Shown here one piece after another: positions 16,942 to 28,072 of a stretch of 34,455 bases of DNA (position 1 is the first letter of the stretch; each line of letters starts with the position of its first letter). The DNA comes from S009-33 sp041694255 (GTDB taxonomy: Bacteria; Patescibacteriota; Gracilibacteria; Absconditabacterales; Absconditicoccaceae), in assembly GCA_041694255.1 (NCBI GenBank), contig JASMTN010000016.1:1-34455 (forward strand), written 5' to 3'. The notes beneath the pieces are model-generated. The model had not been told where the DNA came from. It searched no databases and worked only from the letters and a program-made list of their open reading frames with translations. A program made the translations under genes and the position numbers.

Positions 16942-17673
16942 ATGAGAAAGTATATATTTTTAATATCAAGTATGTTTATATTTTTTTTAATATTATTTAT
17001 CATATTTTCTTATGAAGAAGTTAAAGAAGATGTACCATCATTATGTGAATATGATTATGTAGAAAAAGTTTATGATGGTGATACAGTATTAGCTAGCAAT
17101 CTTTGAAGAGTTAGGCTTTTGTGAATAGATACACCAGAGTTTTACAATGAAGAATATGGTTTACAAGAACATAAGTTTTATGGTTGTGCACAAGAAGGTA
17201 AGGAAATGGCAAATGAAAAACTTAGTTGAAAGAAAATACTTTTTTGTGGAGATAAACTTTCAAAAGATGAATGAACTTATGGAAGAAAGTTAAGGTATGC
17301 TATGATAAGTTCATGAGATCAGCAAGTACCTTTTGGTCTGTATTTATTAGACAATTGATATGCAAAAGTATATAAGTATGCACCTTTTTCTTATAAAGAA
17401 CAATATGAGAATATAGAAGAAAAAAACATAAAAGATAAACTTTGATTATGGTCAAAATCTTGTTTTATAAAAGATCAACAACTTAGACAGTCTATTAAAA
17501 ATGAATGTAATATAAAATGAAACATAACTTCAAATTGAGAAAAATACTATTATCTACCAGCAGATAGCTATTATGCTAGAGTAAAGGTAAATAAAACTTG
17601 AGAAAAACTTTTTTGTGATTATAAACAAGCTGAAGAAAATTGATTTATCCGAATACAAGAAAAATGAAACTAA
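16942..17673 (+). CDS. Second exported thermonuclease-like (SNase) protein
   Basis: 243 residues. An N-terminal hydrophobic anchor or signal (residues 5-24) is followed by the nuclease domain: YVEKVYDGDTVLASNLGRVRLLGIDTPEF at about 34-62, then KKILFCGDKLSKDEGTYGRKLRYAM and LLDNGYAKVYKYAPF. The catalytic Arg-Asp-Glu-Arg set appears complete. The C-terminal part (about 175-243) has three cysteines and a weakly conserved region, SNGEKYYYLPADSYYARVKV, resembling short excalibur-type or DUF tails of secreted nucleases; I cannot name it. It overlaps dtd by 10 bases. It is a distant paralogue of the gene at 9812-10654 and lacks the TTTACTGTAAA operator. TATATT lies eight bases before the ATG. Confidence 0.85.
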
Positions 17674-18122
17674 TAATATCATCAGTTGAAAGTGCTTATG
17701 TTGAAGTTTTAGATATAAAAGAAAAAAGACAGATATGAAAATGACTTTTAGTATATATTTGTATTTCTCAAGAAGATGAAAATCTTGAAAAACAAAAATT
17801 AGACAAAAAGATAGACAAAGTTGTAGAAAGATTGTCTAAGTTGCAAATTATAGAAAAAAACTGAAAAATCTCAACAAGTATAGACAAAGAAAACCTTGAG
17901 ATACTTTTGATACCAAACTTTACAGTATGTTGAGAAAATAAAAAATGAAATAAAATCGATTTTAATAATGCTTGATCTTTTTGATTTTCAAAAAATATAT
18001 TTAAGCAAATCACTAACAAGCTTTTAGAAAATAATATAAAAGTAAAAACTTGAGAATTTGGAGCAAGTATGAAAGTTTGATCTGTAAATCTATGACCTTT
18101 AAATTATGTTTTAGAATTCTAA
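17664..18122 (+). CDS. dtd: D-aminoacyl-tRNA deacylase
   Basis: 152 residues. It hydrolyses D-aminoacyl-tRNAs and, in known members, Gly mischarged on tRNA(Ala). Family features: SSVESAYVEV at the start, IGKGLLVYICIS, KLDKKIDKVVERLSKL, the substrate pocket LLIPNFTVCG (usually SQFTL, here NFTVC) and the C-terminal FGASMKVGSVNLGPLNYVLE, where NLGP corresponds to the cross-subunit Gly-cisPro motif NxGP. The altered SQFT motif is worth noting. It starts inside the end of the thermonuclease gene and its 3' end overlaps the convergent gene at 18111 by 12 bases through a shared GAATTC. Confidence 0.88.
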
Positions 18123-18956
18123 ACTAATCCCTTTAATTTCAGTTAATTTAAAATCATCTAATTTTATCCTAAGATCTTGGTCTAATTGCCTTGAAAGTCT
18201 TTCTATGTTTTTATCAAAAAATGGTTTTATAGGTTCTTGAGTTTCAAAAAAGTCTTTTAATTTTCAATTTGAAATAGTTTTTCAAAACATAGAAAGTATA
18301 TCTTTGTCTTTTATGTTTATTATAAATTCTTGTTTTTTTGTAAAGTTTATATTATTATAAAAATGATTATCTGCTAATATATCTTCAAGTTTTATAATAA
18401 TATCATGATATTCTCAAACTCTATTGTCAAAAGGGAATTTAACAAGTATGTTTCATAAAAAAACATCATCATCTTCTTCAACTAAGTTCCATTCACCATA
18501 CACACTAGCTAGACCAAGTAAGAAACTTAAAGATTGTTCTATATTTACAGTTCTAAAATCTTCTTGTATAGTTTCAATATTTTGATAATCTCATATAACT
18601 TCAAGGTATTCTATAAATTTCAAATCTAAATTAAAACTTTTGAATAAATTTTTATAAATTTCCTTTTCTTCTAGCCTAAAACCTTTTAAATAAGCTTTTT
18701 TTTCTTGTCTTTGATAATAAGTTAGAGCATATTTAAAAAACTTTTCATCCAGTTTAAAATTATCTAGTTCTTTAGATTTTGTTATAACTTGCATATTTTC
18801 TTGCAACTTACTTGCTTGTATTTTTTTAAAATTTCTTTTATGAAAAACTATATATTCATTATTTTCAATATGTAAGTTTGTGCTCATTCAAATATCTAGA
18901 TTATAACTATCTTTTCAAGTTGTATTTTTATAATAAAATCAGTTTTTATCAAACAT
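18111..18956 (-). CDS. Hypothetical protein, 281 residues, weakly LAGLIDADG-like spacing
   Basis: No family recognised with confidence. It is soluble, lysine- and acid-rich and contains UGA glycines, so native by code. Two segments, AYLKGFRLEEKEI (about residues 93-105) and SFLLGLASVYGEW (about 140-152), have the spacing of paired LAGLIDADG helices, but the catalytic acid of the second is Tyr, so an active homing endonuclease is unlikely. C-terminal segments such as FVINIKDKDIL-like strands could also suggest a WhiA- or intein-derived fold; this is speculation. It is convergent with dtd and probably the last gene of a leftward run. Confidence 0.65.
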
Positions 18957-19017
18957 ATAATAAAATTATAATATAAAATTTGACTTATAATATAAATTTT
19001 AATTCTCAGTATACAAA

Positions 19018-19434
19018 TTAATTTGCAAACAATTTCATAAGGTTTGTTTTAGTTTCAAAACATTCTATTTTGTCTATTTTGTTTACTATATATGTATTAA
19101 ACTCATTTCTTATATTCATTTTTTCTTTTTTGTCTAATTTTTCAATAGGTTTGCTTAACATATTTAAATTATCCTTTATATTTTCTATTAATTTTGTTTT
19201 ACTAAAATTTCACTTTTCAATATCTTTTATGTTATATAAAAAATTTCAGCTTTCATTTAGTCAATTATATAACCATATTATAAAATTCTCCATAAACTCT
19301 TTATCTATTTTTTTATTTTTTGTGAATAATCATAAATGAGAATTGAAGCTTCATTTTATTATACTATTTACAATTATTTGTACTCATTTATTAGAAAGTA
19401 AATTTTCTATATTATTTTCTTCTAGTTTTTCCAT
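19018..19434 (-). CDS. Hypothetical protein, 138 residues
   Basis: Unrecognised. Very Lys/Asn/Glu-rich and almost wholly predicted helical, with no signal or membrane segment. UGA codons occur at six glycines, consistent with a translated native gene. It starts 15 bases after the stop of the GGDEF-like gene on the same strand, so it is probably in one transcript with it and could be a partner, but nothing in its sequence gives a function. Native composition and the tight spacing are the only support. Confidence 0.6.
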
Positions 19435-19448
19435 ATTTTTTTCATTAT

Positions 19449-21716
19449 TTATAAAATAGTTAATCTGATAAGATTGTTATTCATTTTTGCTTGTATTTTT
19501 TTTCAATTTACTGTTCATACTATTTGCTTTTCTCAATTTTTTAATAATTTTATATAATTATCATCTAATATTATATTAAGTTTTTCTGTATCTTCAATAT
19601 CAATATGATTTGTTAGTTTTATATTTGGTGTGTCTTTAAATAAACTTTCAACTTCTTTTTCAAATTTTTTAATTATAAAGGTATTTTTATCTAACATTTC
19701 TATTGTTTTATTTGTTATATCACCATGATGCATAGTTAATCTTCATTTTAATCATTGTTGCTTTAGTGTTAAGGATATATCATCTCATATGTCTATTTTG
19801 CTTTCATCATATATATATATTTCATCTCATCAAATTGCTACTTTCACATTTTTATGTTCTTTTTTTAACTTATCTACAAATTCTATAAAACTTTCTGTTA
19901 CAGCTTTTCATGATGAAGTTAAATCTATATTTTCTATTCACTTTTCATTCACCTCCTTTGCTATTTTACGAAAATCCATAAGGTTCATTATTCACATATC
20001 TTTTATGTCAATGAAATATAAGCTTCACTTTTTTCAATTTACAAATCTTTCAAAAAATCATTTAGATAATGTTCATTTATATGTATTTACAAAGTGTTGT
20101 ATATTTATATTTCAATCTTTTATTTCCCTATCTATTTTTCTTGCAATTTTCATATCATTATCAAATGATGTATAAGGTGATATAAAGTCAAATCAATTGT
20201 TTAAATTTTCTATGTATTTATTTAATTCATTATTTAATTCAGGTATTTCATTTCAATTTAAATTCTTTATTTTTTTTCCTTTTCTTGCATATCTTAAAAG
20301 TATAGGGTTTATTGTATTTTCTCAATCTAAACTCTCAATAATTGTCTTGTATTTTTTTCAATCTATTGTAACTTCTTTGTGTTTATATTTTTCTATAATA
20401 TTTGACTCTATTTTTAATATATTATGTGATATTTCTTTTATATTTTCCTTACTAAATTCAATTCACTTTACAGTTTCATTTTGTCAGTGTCTTGAAGATA
20501 TTTCAGCCTCATAGAATGCATTTAGTCTATCTTTATCAGTTCATCATTTTACTTTAGATTTTCATATTCACAAATATAAAGAATTTATTACTTTTTTTTC
20601 AAATAAATCATAATCTCAATTTACTTTAGATATAAGATGATTTCTATTTTCTTCTAAAACTTGTTTTATTAGTTCTCATTTTTTATTTCAAAGTATTGTT
20701 GTTAATTCTTTGTTTGTTATGAAGGTAATGTGTTTGTAGTTATCTCTTACTATTCTATCTCATTTATTTCTTCAATTTCTTATTTTATCTTTTATTAAAT
20801 CTATAACTTCATCTGTTACTTTTTGTCAATACCTATCATTTATATCTTTTATACCTCAAAAAGACATATTATATACAATATTTCATTTTTCTAGCCTACT
20901 TACTCATATTAAAGGAAAGTTTTCTACTAATTTATCACTTAGTATTTTTTTATCAACTCAATCATCAATTTTTACCTTTTTATTTCATTTTTTTATGCTT
21001 TCAAACATAATGTTGTCTAATTCTTCTACTGTTTTAATAGTTTTTAATTTAGATAATGGCAAAAACTCATATGCTATAAGTCATATAGCTATTATAGATA
21101 TATTTGTATTTTTAAAAGTATATAATTTTTCTGATATTTGATCTTTTTCTTTTAATTTATTTAAAGATTGAAAATTAGTTATTATTTCTTCAAAAAATAG
21201 CTTAACCTCATCTGACATTTTAGATGCTATTTGTTCAAAATTATTAAATATATGTTCTATTATATCTGGTATTTTTTTTAAATTTTCTATATCTGAAAAA
21301 AACTCGATTAAAGCTTCAATTTCTTCTTTTACATATATTCAAACATCTTTAATTCATTCTTTTACTCAAAGAGTGAATCATATAGATTCATTTAAAAATC
21401 AATCATACTTATTTGCATATACTGAAAAACTATTTGCAAATGTATCAAAAGATTTTTCTAATCAATCAATATTATTATTTTGTTTGTTATCATCTAAAAG
21501 TAAATCTATATTATTATTAAGCACTTTGTAATAGCTTAAAAAATTCTTTTTAACTTTTTCATTTTCTATTTCATTTAATTTTATATCATCTAGTATATCT
21601 TCAGTTTTTGAAATTAATAAAAGAACTTTATCTTTTTCCTTTTCAGATAAAGTTTCATTAGATTGCAATTTTTCTTGTTTTTCATCTAAATTTTTATATG
21701 TTTTTTCAAAACTCAT
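19449..21716 (-). CDS. Large protein with two divergent GGDEF-like domains
   Basis: 755 residues. The first 200 are charged helical/coiled-coil with one moderately hydrophobic stretch (ISIIAIGLIAYEFLPL, about 205-222). Around 270-345 lies a GGDEF-like half: GGIKDINDRYGQKVTDEVIDLI, with the signature region replaced (VRDNYKHITFI). Around 555-690 lies a second: YFIDIKDMGIMNL, then VAIGGDEIYIYD at about 626-637, where GGDEI is encoded TGA TGA GAT GAA ATA. That copy keeps the active-site signature of diguanylate cyclases. Between them is an unassigned region with NAFYEAEISSRHGQNET. It could synthesise or bind a cyclic dinucleotide; activity is unproven. It follows the helicase by 61 bases and precedes a small unknown gene. 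Confidence 0.65.
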
Positions 21717-21777
21717 TCTTTTGTTTTTATTTATATAGTTTATTTTATTATAAATTTAAAGTTTTTTTTGTCAAAAA

Positions 21778-23766
21778 TTACCCTATAAACTTTCAATTTC
21801 ATTTAATATAGTTTGTGTATTCTTTGAAAAGTTGTTTTTGTTCAAGATTTTTACTATCTCATATATTTATAAGCATTCTTTTTGTTCTTGTGATAGCTAC
21901 GTTGAACCTTCTTTCATCTTCTAAAAATCATATACCTTCAGTTCTCACCCAAGATATTATAATAACTTCTTTTTCCATTCATTGAAATCCATCTATAGTA
22001 TTTATATCAACATCATCAATTTCTTTTTTAAGTTTATTTACCTGCTCAGAGTAAGGAGAGATAATCCCTATATCATCTATTCCAAAGTTTTGTAGTTCTT
22101 GTACAAGTTCTTTAACCTTTTCTATCTCTTCAAGGTTGTATAAACTTTTACTATTTTTCTCTAGATTTTGTTCACCTTTTGTATTAAAAAAGTATAGACA
22201 TTCATTTGTGTTTAAATATCTTCAAGTTTTTTCTCAAACTAGATCTTTAAGTTTTATATTTTCAAATTCAGCTTGTATCTTTCATTTATAGAACATCTTA
22301 TTTGGAAATTGCATAAGAGTTTTGTTCATACGATATTGAGTTCATAAAAGATTGTATCTAAACTCATCATCTTCATAATTTTTTACAAGCTGTTCAAATA
22401 AACTATGTTCAAGTTCTTTTGCTTGTTTGCTAAGTACAGTAGGAGGAAGTTGTCTATGGTCTCAGGCAATTATAAACTTCTTTGCATTTACTATACTTAA
22501 AAGTGTTGATGGAACAGTAGCTTGAGATCATTCATCTATAATAGCAGTATCAAAATTATGTTCTTTTAACATATTTGAAAAAATCATAGAATTTGTACAT
22601 ATAATAATACTTGCATTTTCAATAATATCTTTTTTTATATCATCTTTTATTGTTTCTTTTTCATCTATAAGTGATTTTATCTGTTCTTGATGTTTTATGT
22701 ATAAAGACATAGACTTTAAAAGTTTGTTTTTTATTCATCTATAACTTTGCTCAGTTCAAGCTAGATTGTGTATCTGTTCATTTGTCAAACCTCTTCTTGT
22801 AGATGGTTGTGGCTTTGTAAATTGTTCTTTTTCTTTTTGTAATTTTTGTATCTGTTGTTCTATATGTCTAACTTCTTGATAATCTTTGTGTTCTTCTAGT
22901 TGGTTATATATGCTATATTTCCAAAGTTTTTTGTCTATAAGTTTTGTAAATGGTCATATCCTTACTATATTTTTATATGGTATTGATTCTTTTTTAACTA
23001 AACTTTCAAGTATATTATCAACTGCTATGTTTGAATCTGCAGATACTATAATATTTTCTTTTTTTTCATATAATTGTTTTAAAACTCATATCAAAGTTGT
23101 AGTCTTTCAAGTTCAAAAAGGTCCATGAAGTATAAGAAAATCTTTAAATGTAAGGCTTTTTTCTATAAAATCAACTTGATACTCATTGTACTTGACTAAA
23201 AGTTCTGACAAAGTGTCTAAGTTGTCTAACTCTTGTTTTTTTTCTTTATGAAGCTGTTTTCAAAACAGCACATCTTTGATATGGTCAAAATCTTTTTTCT
23301 TTCATAATCTATCCAAAGCATCTTGTTGTCTTTTAAAAGTAATATCATTTATAAATAAACTTATATCAACTTGCTTTTTTCATACCCAATCTGGGATAGG
23401 TTTTTCTACATACACATTTATAAACTGTTTTCATACATATTCTACATTTCATATAGGTAATTTTTCTAACTCTTTTTCAAAACTTTTAAAATCTTTTTTC
23501 TTATATACAAAATCTGGTAATATACATACAATATCACCTTCTTTAATATTTGTTTTAAAATCTTTCTTTTTTCAAAATTTTATCAAAGCTATATCATCAT
23601 AACTTTTAATTTGTTTTCATTGAAGATTGCATACAGTTCTTTTAACTTTCTCCCTATTTTTTCAAAGATTGTATATTTCTTCAAGGTGAAACTTTTTCTC
23701 TTCCTTCCTTTCTATTTCTATAAGTTCTTTCCGTTTATTTATATAAGATAGTAGTTTTTTATTCAT
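21778..23766 (-). CDS. Superfamily 1B (UPF1/IGHMBP2-like) helicase
   Basis: 662 residues. An ATP-dependent DNA/RNA helicase of the UPF1-like group. An N-terminal accessory barrel (about 60-130, KEGDIVCILPDF and NVYVEKPIP) precedes motif I HGPFGTGKTTT near residue 215, with both P-loop glycines TGA. Then come motif Ia SADSNIAVDN, motif II IIDEGSQA near 410, motif III AGDHRQLPPT, motif IV QYRM near 477, motif V NTIDGFQGMEKEVIII near 590 and motif VI RRFNVAITR. An inserted coiled coil (about 290-390) separates Ia and II. The ATG overlaps the end of the spermidine-synthase-like gene by eight bases, so they are coupled. The cellular substrate is not evident. Confidence 0.93.
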
Positions 23767-25165
23767 AGTTTTTTTTATTACTTAAATAGTACATTTTTAT
23801 AAAATCAATTTCAGTTGTTTGTTTATTGTCCTTATATATATTTTTATTTTTAATTATTTTTGTATATCATTCAAATTTATTATTTGTTAATATAAAATTA
23901 CCTATTTTTCAGTTTCATATTTTTTTATAATATATATTTGGAAAAACATTATCTAATGTTGATATAAACTTTTCAGAAAAAGAACTATCTAGGTTTTCAT
24001 CCAATATTATGTTTATTATAATAGTTTTTCAATTCCTTTTAAGTTGTTCAAAAAATTCAACTGTTGTAAGTTGGTGAGGTATAGACAATCATAAAAAAGC
24101 ATCTAAAAAAATTAAATCATATTTACTTTTACTTTGTTCTAAAAATAACCTTGAAGGTATAGGATGGAAATTTACTTTTTTAGGTATAGATGTTTTTAAA
24201 AAATGTTTTTCAGCTATATATTTTACACTTGGATCTATATCAACAGCATCTATTTTACTTGTATAATCAAATTTGCTTACATTGTAAGGGTAGGCAAATC
24301 AGGCTGTTCCTAAAACAAGTATGTTTGATGGTTTTGTTGTTTTAGTTAAATTTACAGCTTCTTTTAAGTATCCAAATGCAACTTTTTTATCTTTTTCATA
24401 TATTCAAGAATAGAATTTATCATTTGATAAAAATAAATTTACCCTTTCTCAACTAATTATTCAGTTAGCAACTTTTATATTTTGATAGCTACTGTCATAT
24501 TCATAAACTATATTAGAATTATTATTTTTAAAACTATAATTAACTATTCAAGCTATAATTCAAAAGATTATGAAAATTAATGCTATTAGTTTATTGTATT
24601 TAAAAATATATATAGAAGATATTATAATTAACATTTCTCAAACAAGTATAGAAGTAAGATGCACTCATAAAATAGGGAAAAATACTATACTTGTAATAAC
24701 ACTTCAAAGAAAAGATCAAACTGTAGAAAAAAATAATATCTTTCAAGAAGCTTCTCATTTATTTTTTGTTTTTAAAAGTTGTGTTAATATGGGAACTGAT
24801 ATACTTACTAAAATTACAGGTATAAAAAATAATAAAAAAGAAACTAAGAAAACTGTTATGATATAGTTTCAAGTTGTTTGTAAAAGTGTAGTTAAAAGTT
24901 GTTTTTCAAAAAGAAAACTAAATAATATATAATATATTCATCAAAGAAAAAGTCATATAGCAAATATATATTTTAACTTATTTTTATCTATATTAGATAA
25001 TTTTCATCAAAGTACATATCATAATGAAAGTGCAAGCAATATAACTCAAAGAAAAATAGAGGTTGAAACTATATTACCTCATATAACTCAACTTGCAAGT
25101 CTTATGGCTATAACTTCAACTGCAAGAGTACTAAATCATTCTATAAAAGCTATTAAATAATACAT
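23759..25165 (-). CDS. Membrane-fused spermidine-synthase-like methyltransferase-fold protein
   Basis: 468 residues. The N-terminal 210 residues hold about six hydrophobic helices, with FIEGFSTLAVEVIAIRLAS (a common start of fused MFS/spermidine synthase proteins) and STVGSFLGSV. The C-terminal part has the Rossmann core: NILVLGTAGFAYPYNVSKF, DAVDIDPSVKYIAEKHF, YDLIFLDAFLGLSIPHQLTT. The usual catalytic Asp-Tyr of true spermidine synthase and the first Gly-rich motif are modified (GTAGFAYP), so polyamine synthesis is uncertain. It overlaps the helicase start. The ATG at 25165 directly follows a terminator, so its promoter must lie in or read through that terminator. Confidence 0.82.
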
Positions 25166-25194
25166 AAAAAAAACTTACCTATTAAAGTAAGTTT
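25166..25194 (-). terminator. Rho-independent terminator after the TPR gene
   Basis: On the minus strand the eight-base stem AAACTTAC/GTAAGTTT (25194-25187 with 25178-25171) runs straight into eight T (25173-25166). It starts 36 bases after the TPR gene stop and touches the ATG of the spermidine-synthase-like gene. Confidence 0.8.
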
Positions 25195-25229
25195 AAGATA
25201 ACTAAATATTTTTTTATATCAATCATTTT

Positions 25230-26069
25230 TTAAGATATTATTTTTTTGAATTCTTTATTTTTTTTAAGTTCATCAAATACTTTGTCATTTTTAATTGTAT
25301 CTATTAGATTATCACTTAATTGTATAGCACTTTTAAGGTCATCTAGTGCTTCATCTTTTTTTCACATTTGTATAAAAGCTCATGCTCTATAATAATATGC
25401 AGTTGAAGAGTCTCAAAGTATATTTATAGCTTGCGAAGCATTATTTACAGATTCTTGAAAATTTCAAATTTGTAAATTTATTTCAGCTTTTTTAAGGTAT
25501 GAGTCTCATGCTTGTGGATCAATAGTTAATATTTGATTGTATATATTAAGCTTTGATTGATTGTCTCTTTCATTTTCAGCTTGCCACCAAAGATAGCTAA
25601 TTTGTTGTGTTTTCTCAATCTCTTGTTGATTTAATAGTATTTTTTGAGTTTTTCATCTTAAATCATCTTCTATATCAGTAAGTCTTTTCTCATATTTTTT
25701 TGCAAGTTTATTTACTTCCTTATCTGCTAGATTTTTTACACTTCATTTTAGTTCTTTTATTGATGTCCATCATATTATACTTAAAAGAACTCAAACTCAT
25801 GTTATTATATAAAAAAAGTATGTTGTCGTGTTTACTGAATAATTCATTGCTTCACTTGCAAGTTTAAGCTCTTTATTTGTTATTTTTTCAGTCATTTCTA
25901 CTTTTAATCTTTCTACAGATAGTCTTATATCTTTTAATTCATCAAATATATATCTTTCAATAAATGGAATTAAATTTGTTCTTTTAAATTCTTCTATTTT
26001 TTCTCAATCTGTATTTCAATATACTGGTAATGCAATAAATATTGCAAATATTAAAACTATCTTTTTCAT
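25230..26069 (-). CDS. Signal-anchored TPR-repeat protein
   Basis: 279 residues. A signal peptide (MKKIVLIFAIFIALPVYG) is followed by an extracytoplasmic helix-rich segment, one membrane helix (about 82-101, TYFFYIITGVGVLLSIIGW) and a coiled coil (about 105-150). About three TPR-like helical pairs follow in 160-265, e.g. LNIYNQILTIDPQAGDSYLKKAEINLQIGN, AINILGDSSTAYYYRAGAF and DEALDDLKSAIQL. A protein-protein scaffold is likely. It follows the anti-sigma gene by 22 bases and ends at a strong terminator, so it is the last gene of the sigma operon and may assist envelope signalling. Confidence 0.75.
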
Positions 26070-26091
26070 TTATTTTAGTGTATTTTTTATA

Positions 26092-27309
26092 TTAAAATTT
26101 TAAAAGCATTTCTTTATATTTTTTGTCAATATTAAGATTATTAACAAGTGAAGACAGGTTTTCAAAATTTGTTCACTCTTTGATTGTCATTTTATCTACA
26201 ATTACTAAGTAAGATAATATTACTTTTAGTCTATTTACATATTGATCAAGTAAAATATAATTTTTATTCATCTCATTGATAAGATTATCTACAAGATTTT
26301 GAAGATCTTTTATATCTATGTCTTTAGATTCAATTTTATTACTCAAAAGTCTTGGAATAGTTATGTTAAGTATATTATAAGTGTTATCTATTGTTTTTAT
26401 AAGTTGTTCTTTTCATTCTTTTGTCCAAATATTATCTTTATTTGTTTTTCACAGAACATATCTTCAAACGGCTATTATAGTATTTTTCTTTTCAAGAATA
26501 TTATCAAGCTGAGTTATTGTTTTAGATTTCAATATAATTTTAACTTCTCAAGTTTCATTATCTATACTATATTTTCTATAATCATCTTTTAAAATATCTT
26601 TTATAGTTTTTATATTATCATCTCAAAGTATTAATTTTTCTTCCTTTTTTAATGAATATATACTATCATCATTTTTAATAACCACATTTCAACCATTATT
26701 TTCAACTATCATTGCATTTCACTTTTTTTCATACTTTAGGTCTATAAGTTTATTATTAGATTCTATATCTATAAGGTCTGATTTTAGTATTATATTTCAA
26801 TTTATAGAATTTGATTTTACTGTTAAATAGTTTCAATCAAGCATATTTAAAGTATATATTTTTTTATCATCAGAATCTATATAATAATCAAGCTTTAATT
26901 TAGCAGGTCATACAAGATAAAGTATTATTCACTCACTTACTTTTAAAGTTATATTTGATTTTTTTGAAAGTGAGACAATATCTCATTTTTTAATAAGTTC
27001 ATCACTTTTATTATTTATAATTTCAAATTCTCACTTAGATTTAACAACTTTTCATATATAATCAGCATTAACTGTATTTGCGCCATTATCTATAGTTAAG
27101 TTTCCACCTTGTTTGTTATTAGTTTGTATAAACATACCAAAAATTACAAAAAATACCAATAAACTATAAACTGAAACTTTTGTATAAAAAGAAATTTTTG
27201 AAAATATACTTTGTCTTTGGATTCTGTTTTTAATTTCACCAAAAACCAGAAGCTTGTCTTCTTCTTTCATCTTTGAGTTTTGTTGTCTCATATATTCCTC
27301 AAACTTCAT
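26092..27309 (-). CDS. FecR-like transmembrane anti-sigma factor
   Basis: 405 residues. A cytoplasmic N-terminus of about 42 residues (MKFEEYMRQQNSKMKEEDKL) precedes a single membrane helix at about 45-62 (SVYSLLVFFVIFGMFIQ). An external beta-rich FecR-like region follows: GKVVKSKGEFEIINNKSDELIKKGD, ITLKVSEGIILYLVGPAKLKL, NMLDGNYLTVKS. The C-terminal 130 residues are helical. The layout and the position directly after an ECF sigma factor gene (gap 81 bases) fit an anti-sigma factor that holds the sigma until an envelope signal arrives. The anti-sigma domain itself is too divergent to name. Confidence 0.7.
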
Positions 27310-27390
27310 GGTTTTTGATGTTATATAGATAAAAATTATTTTATTGCAAATTATTCTCTTACTCTATAATACGATTTTATTTTAAAAATG

Positions 27391-27957
27391 TTACAATTTT
27401 TTTAATTTATTTTTTAATTTAGTAATAATTCTATGAGTTTTTACTCTTATATTTGTTTCATTTTCTTGCATTATAATAGCTATTTCCTTAAAACTTCTAT
27501 TTTCAGTAAACCTTAAAAAAAGTATCTCTTTTTCATTTCATTTTAGATGATCCATAGCTTTTTTAATCTCATCAAATTTATAGTCTCATTCTATAGTTTC
27601 TATAATATTCTCTTTAGATTCTACTGTTTCTTCTATTGTTATTTTTGATCATTCATTTCATTCTTTTTCAAAGTCAGTAAATGAATACTCCTTTTTCTTT
27701 TTAAAGTAATCTTTTGTTGTATTTCTAAGTATTGTCCATGACCAAGCAACAAAATCTCATTTTTCTTGATTAAACATGTCAATTTTATTCCATATTTTAA
27801 CAAATGTATTTGCTATTATATCATTTATTTCTGTGTCAGAAAGAAAAAAATTTGATTTTAAATATGAAAAAAAAGCATCTACAATTTCATTGTAGAATAT
27901 GTTAAAAGCTCAGTGCTTTTTATTTAATAAACTGTCTATAAGGTTTTTATCTATCAT
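27391..27957 (-). CDS. ECF-type RNA polymerase sigma factor
   Basis: 188 residues. Region 2 is at about 22-95: NEIVDAFFSYLKSNFFLSDTEINDIIANTFVKIWNKIDMFNQEKGDFVAWSWTILRNTTKDYFK, with the RNA polymerase contact and the -10 recognition helix. Region 4 is at about 130-185: MDHLKGNEKEILFLRFTENRSFKEIAIIMQENETNIRVKTHRIITKLKNKLKKL, containing the HTH that reads the -35 element. The linker is long and acidic. It is followed by a FecR-like anti-sigma gene on the same strand, the usual pairing. Glycines in KKHG, EKGD and LKGN are TGA. Target promoters cannot be read from this window. Confidence 0.88.
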
Positions 27958-28072
27958 TCACTTTTTCAAAAAAGTTTAATAAAATTTGTTTATAATAATA
28001 TATTTTCTTAAAAAAAGGTTAATTTTTGATTTTATAAATTCTAAATCTATCTGTATTTGTAATTATTAATAA

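Noticed and set aside
18111..18956. Active LAGLIDADG homing endonuclease
   Set aside because: Only the helix spacing fits; the catalytic acid of the second motif is Tyr and the overall similarity is weak.
19789..20514. Open plus-strand frames opposite the GGDEF-like gene, and similar long antisense frames opposite the helicase and DUF333 genes
   Set aside because: They are Phe/Ser/Ile-rich shadows of AT-rich coding sequence on the other strand, with no recognisable motifs.
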